From the NCBI GenBank assembly GCA_937899265.1, contig CALBPV010000005.1, positions 30,349 through 94,348 on the forward strand: a DNA stretch of 64,000 nt, written 5' to 3'. Each line of letters opens with the position of its first letter. Position 1 is the stretch's first letter. This stretch comes from an uncultured Bacteroidales bacterium (GTDB lineage Bacteria; Bacteroidota; Bacteroidia; Bacteroidales; UBA3663). Below the pieces are notes generated by a model. The model searched no databases. It was not told the DNA's origin and saw only the letters and a program-made list of their open reading frames with translations. The translations under genes and the position numbers were made by a program. Of this stretch, positions 51,954 through 59,702 are shown piece by piece.

Positions 51954-54900
51954 ATGACAAATTGCAAACAAAAAGGACTTTATCAGCGTGATTATGAACA
52001 CGATGCCTGCGGCGTGGGAATGGTGGTTCACATTCACGGCAACAAGAGCCACCAGTTGGTGGACGATGCCCTGCGTGTGCTCGAAAACATGAGGCACCGC
52101 GGTGCTGAGATAGGCAAAGACGGCGACGGTGCCGGCATTATGCTCCAAATTCCTCACGAATTCATCTTGTTGCAGGGCATTCCCGTGCCCGAAAAAGGAA
52201 AATACGGAACAGGACTCATCTTCCTGCCCAAAGACACCAAGGTGCAGCAGGACATCCTGAGCGTCATGATAGAAGAAATCGAACGCGAAGGCTTACAACT
52301 GATGCACCTCCGTGCTGTGCCCGTCAATCCGGACTGTCTGGGAGAACGTGCGCTCAATTCCGAACCGGATATCAAACAAGTGTTCATCACCGGTGTCGAG
52401 GACGAACAACTGGAGGCATTTCCCCGCACATTATATAAAATAAGGAAAAGGATTGAGAAACGAGTAACGGACAAAGATTTTTACATCTGTTCGTTGAGCA
52501 ACACGAATATCATTTACAAAGGTATGCTCTCGAGCATGCAGGTTCGCCAGTATTTCCCGGATCTCTCGAATCCATATTTCACAAGCGGCTTGGCGTTGGT
52601 CCACTCGCGTTTCTCGACCAACACGTTCCCCACATGGAGCCTTGCACAACCCTTCCGCCTTCTGGCCCACAATGGAGAAATCAACACCATCCGCGGCAAT
52701 CGCGGTTGGATGAAGGCTCGCGAAAGTGTGTTGGGAAGCGAGGCTTTGGGCGACATCAGAGGCATCTCCCCCATTGTTCAGCCCGAAATGAGCGACTCGG
52801 CATCCCTCGACAATGTGCTGGAGTTCTTTGTGATGTCCGGCATGTCTCTGCCGCATGCCATGTCGATTCTGGTTCCGGAATCGTTCAACGACAAGAACCC
52901 CATCTCCGAAGACCTGAAGGCATTCTACGAATATCATTCCATTCTCATGGAACCTTGGGACGGACCGGCGGCTCTGCTCTTCAGCGACGGAAGGTTTGCC
53001 GGAGGTATGCTCGACCGCAACGGACTGCGTCCTGCCCGATATACCATCACCAAAGGCGACACAATGGTAGTGGCCAGTGAAGTGGGCGTGATGGACTTCG
53101 ACCCCACCGAAGTGGCCGAGAAAGGGCGTCTCCAACCCGGAAAAATCCTGCTCATCGATACGCAGGAAGGTAAAATCTACTACGACGGCGAAATCAAGCA
53201 GCAGCTGGCTTCCGAACATCCTTACCGGCAGTGGCTCTCCACGAACCGCATCCAGCTCGAGAAACTCAAGAGCGGACGCAAAGTCGAGAACGGAGTGAAG
53301 GACTTGCTGGCCCGCGAAACCCTGTTCGGTTACGGTGAAGAAGATGTCAGTGCGACCATCGTTCCCATGGCTACAGCCGGACAGGAACCGACGGCGGCGA
53401 TGGGCAATGACACACCGTTGGCTGTACTCTCCACCCGTCCGCAGGTGTTCTTCAACTATTTCCGTCAGCAGTTTGCCCAAGTGACCAATCCTGCCATCGA
53501 CTCCATACGCGAAAATCTGGTGATGAGTCTCACGGAATACATCGGACGGGTAGGTTCCGGCATTCTCAATCCCGACGAGACAAACTGCAAGATGGTACGT
53601 CTGCCGCATCCCATTCTCAACAATACACAGCTTGACATTCTCTGCAACATCCGCTACAAAGGATTCAAAACGGTCAAGTTGCCGATGACCTTCGGCAACG
53701 ACCTTCACGACTCGCTCGAGAGGCTCTGCAAAGATGCCGAGCGCAGCGTGGACGACGGATTCAACTACATCATTCTCACGGACAGGGACGGGGATGGGCC
53801 TTTCATTCCCTCGCTGCTTGCCGTGTCGGCGGTCCATCATTATCTCATCGGCGTGGGCAAACGTGTCCAGACAGCCCTGATTGTGGAGAGCGGAGAAATA
53901 CGCGAAACCATGCACGCAGCTCTTCTGTTGGGCTACGGAGCCTCGGCGCTGTGCCCCTACATGGTATTCGCCATTCTCGATGACCTGGTGAAGAACGGCA
54001 AGATTCAAGAAGACTATACGACGGCAGAAGCCAACTATATCCAGGCGGTCAAAAAGGGACTGTTCAAAATTATGGCCAAGATGGGCATTTCCACCATCCG
54101 CTCCTATCGCGGTGCCAAAATCTTCGAGAGCATAGGCCTCAGCGAAAGTTTGCTCCGCAGCTACTTCGGTACGGAGGTAAGCACCGTGGGCGGCATCGGT
54201 CTCGGGAAAATTGCACAGGATGCCATCGCCCGCAAGGAAGCCAGCGACCGCGTGAAAGCCGCTGTTCCGGGTCAAGCACCTGTGTTCCTCCCCAACCAGG
54301 GACAGTTCCACTGGCGCAGGGACGGCATCCGTCATGCCTGGAACCCGGAGACCATAGCCATGCTCCAACTCGCGTGCCGCAAGGGTGACTACAACAAGTT
54401 CAAGGAATTTACCCGCGCAGCTGACGAGAAAGCCGAACCCATCTTCATTCGCGATTTCCTGTCTCCCCGAATGAACCCTGCCGGAGCCATTCCGATTGAA
54501 GAGGTCGAACCTGTGAAAGACATTGTGCGTCATTTCGTCACAGGTGCCATGTCATTCGGAGCCTTGTCCAAAGAGGCTCACGAAACCCTCTGCCTTGCGA
54601 TGAACAAACTCGGAGCACGCTCCAACACCGGCGAAGGCGGCGAAGACTCCGCCCGATTCCACTCCGAAGTGGATGGCGTAAGCCTCTCGAGCAAGACGAA
54701 ACAGATTGCCTCGGGACGTTTCGGCGTAACGACGGAATACCTGGTGAATGCCGAGGAGCTGCAAATCAAAGTGGCACAAGGAGCGAAGCCGGGCGAGGGC
54801 GGACAATTGCCCGGATTCAAGGTGAATGAGATTATTGCCCGTACACGACATTCCATTCCAGGCATCTCACTCATCTCGCCTCCGCCCCATCACGACATCT

Positions 54901-56408
54901 ATTCCATCGAAGATTTGGCACAGCTCATCTTTGACCTCAAGAACGTGAATCCCAAGGCAGCCATCAGCGTAAAACTTGTGGCCGAGAGCGGTGTGGGAAC
55001 CATAGCTGCCGGTGTGGCCAAGGCCAAAGCCGACCTCATCGTCATCAGCGGTGCCGAGGGCGGCACGGGAGCCTCGCCGGCCTCCTCGATGCGTTTTGCC
55101 GGCATCTCCCCCGAAATCGGGCTTTCCGAGACACAACAGACACTCGTCCGCAACGGTCTTCGCGGACAGGTGCGCCTTCAGGTGGACGGACAACTCAAAA
55201 CAGGCCGTGACATCATTCTCATGGCTCTGCTCGGTGCCGACGAATTCGGATTCGGCACAACGGCGCTCATCGTTTTGGGCTGCGTCATGATGCGCAAATG
55301 CAATATGAACACGTGCCCCATGGGTGTGGCCACACAGGATTCGCGACTCCGCGCGCATTTCCCGGGCAAAGTCGATCATCTGGTCAACTACTTCACCTTC
55401 CTGGCAGAAGAGGTGCGCGAATATCTGGCAGCAATGGGATTCCGTTCGCTGAACGAAATCATCGGCCACACAGAACTCATCGAGCATCAGGGTACGATGC
55501 TCGATTTCAGCCGGCTGCTCTGTCGTGAGGAAGGAACACTCTGTCACACGCATGACATCGCCCGCAATCTTGACTCGGTGCTCGACCGTCAGATTATACA
55601 GGCGGCTCAACCTGCCCTTGACAGCCGTGAAGAGGTGAACCTCGATTACGCCATCCGCAATACCGACCGTGCTGTGGGTGCAATGCTGTCGGGACTGATT
55701 GCCCAAAAATACGGAGAGGCAGCTTTGCCCGACGGAACCGTCAACGTGAAATTCAAAGGCTCGGCCGGACAGTCGTTCGGCGCCTTCCTGACGGGTGGAG
55801 TCAACTTCAAACTCGAGGGCGAAACCAACGACTACTTTGCCAAGGGGCTCTCCGGCGGACGTATCGCCATCCTTCCTCCCGTGAGGTCGAACTTCAATGC
55901 CGAGGACAATATCATTGCCGGCAACACCGGCCTCTACGGAGCCACGGGCGGTGAGCTTTATGTGAACGGAAAAGTAGGCGAAAGGTTCGGCGTACGCAAC
56001 TCGGGTGCCATTGCCGTCATTGAGGGTGCCGGAGACCATTGTTGCGAATACATGACCGGAGGCCGGGTCGTTGTGCTGGGCGAAACGGGAAGAAATTTCG
56101 CAGCAGGCATGTCGGGCGGTGTGGCATACGTTTGGGATCGCCGTCACAATTTCGATTATTATTGCAATATGGATATGGTGGAAATCAATTTGGTGGAAGA
56201 GACACAATACAGGAAAGAACTGCACGAACTCATCCGTCAACATTATCTCTACACCGGCTCGAAACTTGCCCGAACGATGCTCGATGACTGGCAGCGCTAT
56301 GTGGAAGACTTTATCCAAGTCGTCCCCATCGAATACAAGCGCGTACTTCAGGAAGAACAGATGAGAAAATTACAACAGAAAATTGCAGACGTTCAAAGAG
56401 ACTATTAA
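51954..56408 (+). CDS. gltB: Glutamate synthase large subunit
   Basis: The 1484-residue subunit makes glutamate from glutamine and 2-oxoglutarate. The class II amidotransferase nucleophile is Cys19 in YEHDACGVGMVVHIHG, so the first 18 residues are a propeptide. The central and FMN-binding synthase domains follow (NTGEGGEDSARF, ISPPPHHDIYSIEDLAQLIFDLK, VISGAEGGTGASPASSMRFAGI). The [3Fe-4S] cysteines are in CVMMRKCNMNTCPMGVATQD. The C-terminal GXGXG beta-helix domain is present (NTGLYGATGGELYVNGKVGERF). gltD begins one base after the stop. Confidence 0.98.
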   Translation: MTNCKQKGLYQRDYEHDACGVGMVVHIHGNKSHQLVDDALRVLENMRHRGAEIGKDGDGAGIMLQIPHEFILLQGIPVPEKGKYGTGLIFLPKDTKVQQDILSVMIEEIEREGLQLMHLRAVPVNPDCLGERALNSEPDIKQVFITGVEDEQLEAFPRTLYKIRKRIEKRVTDKDFYICSLSNTNIIYKGMLSSMQVRQYFPDLSNPYFTSGLALVHSRFSTNTFPTWSLAQPFRLLAHNGEINTIRGNRGWMKARESVLGSEALGDIRGISPIVQPEMSDSASLDNVLEFFVMSGMSLPHAMSILVPESFNDKNPISEDLKAFYEYHSILMEPWDGPAALLFSDGRFAGGMLDRNGLRPARYTITKGDTMVVASEVGVMDFDPTEVAEKGRLQPGKILLIDTQEGKIYYDGEIKQQLASEHPYRQWLSTNRIQLEKLKSGRKVENGVKDLLARETLFGYGEEDVSATIVPMATAGQEPTAAMGNDTPLAVLSTRPQVFFNYFRQQFAQVTNPAIDSIRENLVMSLTEYIGRVGSGILNPDETNCKMVRLPHPILNNTQLDILCNIRYKGFKTVKLPMTFGNDLHDSLERLCKDAERSVDDGFNYIILTDRDGDGPFIPSLLAVSAVHHYLIGVGKRVQTALIVESGEIRETMHAALLLGYGASALCPYMVFAILDDLVKNGKIQEDYTTAEANYIQAVKKGLFKIMAKMGISTIRSYRGAKIFESIGLSESLLRSYFGTEVSTVGGIGLGKIAQDAIARKEASDRVKAAVPGQAPVFLPNQGQFHWRRDGIRHAWNPETIAMLQLACRKGDYNKFKEFTRAADEKAEPIFIRDFLSPRMNPAGAIPIEEVEPVKDIVRHFVTGAMSFGALSKEAHETLCLAMNKLGARSNTGEGGEDSARFHSEVDGVSLSSKTKQIASGRFGVTTEYLVNAEELQIKVAQGAKPGEGGQLPGFKVNEIIARTRHSIPGISLISPPPHHDIYSIEDLAQLIFDLKNVNPKAAISVKLVAESGVGTIAAGVAKAKADLIVISGAEGGTGASPASSMRFAGISPEIGLSETQQTLVRNGLRGQVRLQVDGQLKTGRDIILMALLGADEFGFGTTALIVLGCVMMRKCNMNTCPMGVATQDSRLRAHFPGKVDHLVNYFTFLAEEVREYLAAMGFRSLNEIIGHTELIEHQGTMLDFSRLLCREEGTLCHTHDIARNLDSVLDRQIIQAAQPALDSREEVNLDYAIRNTDRAVGAMLSGLIAQKYGEAALPDGTVNVKFKGSAGQSFGAFLTGGVNFKLEGETNDYFAKGLSGGRIAILPPVRSNFNAEDNIIAGNTGLYGATGGELYVNGKVGERFGVRNSGAIAVIEGAGDHCCEYMTGGRVVVLGETGRNFAAGMSGGVAYVWDRRHNFDYYCNMDMVEINLVEETQYRKELHELIRQHYLYTGSKLARTMLDDWQRYVEDFIQVVPIEYKRVLQEEQMRKLQQKIADVQRDY

Positions 56409-56409
56409 T

Positions 56410-57834
56410 ATGGGAAATCATAAAGCTTTTTTGGAGATAGCACGACAAGAGGCCGGCTATCGTCCGATTCACGACAGAATACACGATTTCGGAGAGGTGG
56501 AGCAGACCCTCGGACAGAAAGACCGCAGAAGTCAGGCTTCACGCTGCATGGATTGCGGTGTGCCTTTCTGTCACTGGGCCTGTCCGCTGGGGAACAAAGC
56601 GCCGGAATGGAACGATGCTCTCTTCCGCGGGGACTGGGAACTCGCCTACCAGCTGCTGTCGGCCACCAATCCCTTTCCGGAGTTCACCGGGAGAATCTGT
56701 CCGGCACTCTGCGAGAAGGCTTGTGTGCTCAATCTCTACAACCACGAGCCCACCACCAACCGCGAGAATGAATGCGCCATCATTGAGACGGCCTTCCGCG
56801 AAGGATTCGTACAAACCGTTCATCCCCAACACGGGCGGGAAAGGGTGACTGTGATAGGTGCGGGACCTGCCGGTCTTGCAGCTGCCCACGACCTCAATCT
56901 CCTGGGCTATGAAGTGACTGTGGTTGAAAAGAATGAAGCCGCCGGCGGTCTGCTTCGGTACGGCATTCCGAACTTCAAACTGAACAAGGCCATCATCGAT
57001 CGGAGAATTGCCCTGATGGAAGAGGAAGGGATTACCTTCCGTTACGGGGTCGGGATAGAAGACCCAACAGAAGTCTTCAATGCGAAGGAGAGACCCGATG
57101 CTGTAGTCATCGCTACAGGCACCCCGACGGCTCGCGACCTGAAGATACCGGGACGGGAACTGAAGGGAGTACATCTGGCTCTCGAACTTCTTTCCCAACA
57201 GAACCGAGTGTTGGCCGGCATGGAATTTACGAAGGAGGAACGCATCAGCGCCAAGGGCAAGAATGTACTGGTGATTGGCGGTGGAGATACAGGATCGGAC
57301 TGCATCGGCACGGCACACCGACAGGGAGCCTTGAGTGTAACCCAGATTGAAATCATGCCCAAACCGCCTGTTGGTCCTGAAGATCCGCAGAATCCCTGGC
57401 CCAACTTCCCCCGTACGTTCAAGACGACATCGTCACACGAAGAGGGTTGCATCCGTCGCTGGAACATCAATACGCTCGAGTTTCTGGGCGAAAAGGGACA
57501 ACTGAAAGGCGTGAGGGTACAGGAAATCGAATGGAAACCCAATCCGGAAGGCGGACGCCCCCTGATGGTTCCCAAAGGCAAACCCGAAGTCATCAAGGCC
57601 GAACTTGTGCTGCTTGCGATGGGCTTCCTCCGGCCGGAACATCCGGCCTATCCCGAAGGAGTCTTCGTCTGCGGCGATGCGAAGAGCGGGGCATCGCTTG
57701 TGGTTCGTGCGATTGCGAGCGGCAAGCAAACAGCGCTGGAAGTCCATGAGTACCTAAAAACAAGAAGCCTCTCCCCAGCCCTCCACAGCCTCTCCCCAGC
57801 CTCCCCTAAAGGGAAGGGGGCAGGGACGGTCTAA
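56410..57834 (+). CDS. gltD: Glutamate synthase small subunit
   Basis: The 474-residue flavoprotein passes electrons from NADPH to GltB. N-terminal iron-sulfur cysteines are in SRCMDCGVPFCHWACPLGN and CPALCEKACVLN. The FAD site is VIGAGPAGLAAAHDLN, the NADPH site VIGGGDTGSDCIGTAHR, and the end GVFVCGDAKSGASLVVRAIASGKQ is conserved. After HEYLKTR the last 22 residues (rich in S, P, L, K, G) are encoded by the dispersed palindrome at 57767-57823 plus a heptamer that supplies the stop. The ATG at 56410 is chosen over an in-frame upstream ATG inside gltB. Confidence 0.97.
   Translation: MGNHKAFLEIARQEAGYRPIHDRIHDFGEVEQTLGQKDRRSQASRCMDCGVPFCHWACPLGNKAPEWNDALFRGDWELAYQLLSATNPFPEFTGRICPALCEKACVLNLYNHEPTTNRENECAIIETAFREGFVQTVHPQHGRERVTVIGAGPAGLAAAHDLNLLGYEVTVVEKNEAAGGLLRYGIPNFKLNKAIIDRRIALMEEEGITFRYGVGIEDPTEVFNAKERPDAVVIATGTPTARDLKIPGRELKGVHLALELLSQQNRVLAGMEFTKEERISAKGKNVLVIGGGDTGSDCIGTAHRQGALSVTQIEIMPKPPVGPEDPQNPWPNFPRTFKTTSSHEEGCIRRWNINTLEFLGEKGQLKGVRVQEIEWKPNPEGGRPLMVPKGKPEVIKAELVLLAMGFLRPEHPAYPEGVFVCGDAKSGASLVVRAIASGKQTALEVHEYLKTRSLSPALHSLSPASPKGKGAGTV
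57767..57823 (+). repeat. Dispersed palindromic element forming the gltD 3' end
   Basis: AGCCTCTCCCCAGCC, a second copy of the same half, and CCTCCCCTAAAGGGAAGGGG match the intergenic copies elsewhere in reverse orientation. It is translated as the C-terminal tail of GltD. Confidence 0.85.
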
Positions 57835-57873
57835 GGTCTAAGGTCAAAGGTCGAAATATCGAAATGTCGAATT
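57826..57873 (+). repeat. Heptamer and octamer repeats after gltD
   Basis: ACGGTCTAAGG (57826-57836) contains the gltD stop. GGTCTAA and GGTCAAA units follow, then three TCGAAATA-type octamers. The run ends about 18 bp before the asnB ATG. Confidence 0.85.
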
Positions 57874-57891
57874 AAGAAAATATAAAATATT

Positions 57892-59556
57892 ATGTGTGGT
57901 ATAGTCGGTATATTCAATATCAAACAACAGACACCCGAACTGAGAAAGAAGGCGTTGGCGATGAGCCAGAAAATACGTCATCGCGGACCGGACTGGAGCG
58001 GCATTTGGTGTGGCGGTTCGGCAATCCTGGCTCACGAACGTCTTTCGATTGTGGATCCGGAGTCGGGGAAGCAACCTCTGTTATCCCCGGACGGGAAACA
58101 GGTATTGGCGGTGAACGGAGAAATCTACAACCATCAGGACATCCGTCGGCAGTTCTCCGGGGATTACGCTTTCCAGACGGGCAGTGACTGCGAAGTCATT
58201 CTGGCGCTCTACCGCGCCAAGGGCATCGGGTTTCTCGAAGACCTGAGCGGCATCTTTGCTTTCGCATTGTACGACGAGACGCGCGACGAATTTCTCATTG
58301 CCCGCGACCCCATCGGAGTGATTCCGCTCTACATCGGTTACAACGAAGACGGAGGGGTCTATGTAGCCTCGGAGCTGAAGGCTCTCGAAGGTCAGTGCGA
58401 CCGTTACGAACCGTTTCTCCCCGGCCATTACTACTGGAGCCGCGAGCCCGGGATGAAGCGATATTATGAGCGCGACTGGTTCGACTACGATGCCGTGAAG
58501 GACAATCCGGCCAACAGCGAGGACATCCGTCAGGCATTGCGGTCGGCTGTGAAACGACAGCTGATGAGCGATGTTCCCTACGGAGTATTGTTGAGCGGAG
58601 GTCTCGACTCGAGTGTGATTTCCGCCATAGCGGAACGCTATTCGGAAAACCGCATAGAAGACGACGGGCGAACGCGGGCATGGTGGCCCCGACTTCACTC
58701 GTTTGCCGTGGGGCTGAAGGGGGCACCCGACTTGGACAAAGCCCGACTTGTGGCCAACCATATCGGCACGGTTCACCACGAAATCAACTACACAATCCAG
58801 GAAGGCCTGGATGCCATACGGGATGTGATATATTACACAGAGACGTATGACGTGACGACAGTACGCGCTTCGACGCCGATGTACCTGCTGGCGCGCGTCA
58901 TCAAGTCGATGGGCATCAAAATGGTTCTTTCGGGAGAGGGTGCAGACGAGATTTTCGGAGGCTATCTATATTTCCACAAAGCGCCAACAGCGCGAGACTT
59001 CCATGACGAGACGGTACGCAAACTGTCGAAGCTCTACATGTACGACTGCCTCCGGGCCAACAAAAGTCTGTCGGCTTGGGGTGTGGAGGGTCGTGTCCCG
59101 TTCTTAGACAAAGAATTTCTCGATGTGGCGATGCGCACCAATCCGTCGGCCAAGATGTGTCCGGGGCGGGAGATTGAGAAACGCATCGTGAGAGAAGCTT
59201 TCCAGGACATGTTGCCGGAAGAGGTGGCATGGAGACAAAAAGAACAGTTCAGCGACGGCGTAGGATATTCGTGGATTGACACCCTGAAACGCATCACCGC
59301 AGAAGCCGTAAGCGATGAACAGATGGCACATGCGGCAGAGCGCTTCCCGGTGAATCCGCCCTTGAACAAAGAAGAATACTACTACCGCTCCATCTTTGCG
59401 GAACATTTCCCGAGCGAATGGGCAGCGCGGAGCGTCCCGCAGGAAGCGAGCGTGGCCTGTTCCACGGCCATAGCCCGGGAATGGGACGAAGCCTTCAAAC
59501 GACTGAACGATCCGAGCGGCCGTGCCGTCTCAGGCATCCATGCACAGGCTTATTAA
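57892..59556 (+). CDS. asnB: Asparagine synthetase B (glutamine-hydrolysing)
   Basis: The 554-residue enzyme makes asparagine from aspartate, glutamine and ATP. Cys2 of MCGIVGIF is the amidotransferase nucleophile, with IRHRGPDWSGIW and VNGEIYNHQDIR completing the N-terminal domain (about 1-200). The synthetase domain has the PPi loop SGGLDSS at 235-241, plus MVLSGEGADEIFGGYLYFHKAP and WGVEGRVPFLDKEFLDVAMR. It follows gltD by 57 bp of repeats on the same strand, so gltB-gltD-asnB may form an operon. Confidence 0.97.
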   Translation: MCGIVGIFNIKQQTPELRKKALAMSQKIRHRGPDWSGIWCGGSAILAHERLSIVDPESGKQPLLSPDGKQVLAVNGEIYNHQDIRRQFSGDYAFQTGSDCEVILALYRAKGIGFLEDLSGIFAFALYDETRDEFLIARDPIGVIPLYIGYNEDGGVYVASELKALEGQCDRYEPFLPGHYYWSREPGMKRYYERDWFDYDAVKDNPANSEDIRQALRSAVKRQLMSDVPYGVLLSGGLDSSVISAIAERYSENRIEDDGRTRAWWPRLHSFAVGLKGAPDLDKARLVANHIGTVHHEINYTIQEGLDAIRDVIYYTETYDVTTVRASTPMYLLARVIKSMGIKMVLSGEGADEIFGGYLYFHKAPTARDFHDETVRKLSKLYMYDCLRANKSLSAWGVEGRVPFLDKEFLDVAMRTNPSAKMCPGREIEKRIVREAFQDMLPEEVAWRQKEQFSDGVGYSWIDTLKRITAEAVSDEQMAHAAERFPVNPPLNKEEYYYRSIFAEHFPSEWAARSVPQEASVACSTAIAREWDEAFKRLNDPSGRAVSGIHAQAY

Positions 59557-59702
59557 GTTTCAGGTTTCAGGAAGTTCAAAAAAACAAGAGTTTTTTCATT
59601 TTAATAACGGGGAATACGGGGAAAAAGAGTTTTTTTTCATTTTAATAACGGGGAATACGGGGAAAAGAAATTCAGGGTTCAGGTTTTAAACGGCTGGAAA
59701 AA
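59557..59702. repeat. Direct repeat (2 x ~40 bp) and heptamers between asnB and the AAA gene
   Basis: The unit AGAGTTTTTTCATTTTAATAACGGGGAATACGGGGAAAA occurs at 59587 and again at 59626 with two extra T. GTTTCAG heptamers flank it on the left (59557-59571) and TTCAGGG/TTCAGGT units on the right (about 59670-59684). It separates two convergent genes. No coding region is seen. Confidence 0.85.

Noticed and set aside
52431..54533. 700-codon open frame opposite gltB
   Set aside because: Antisense shadow of gltB, which is a certain gene with all catalytic motifs.
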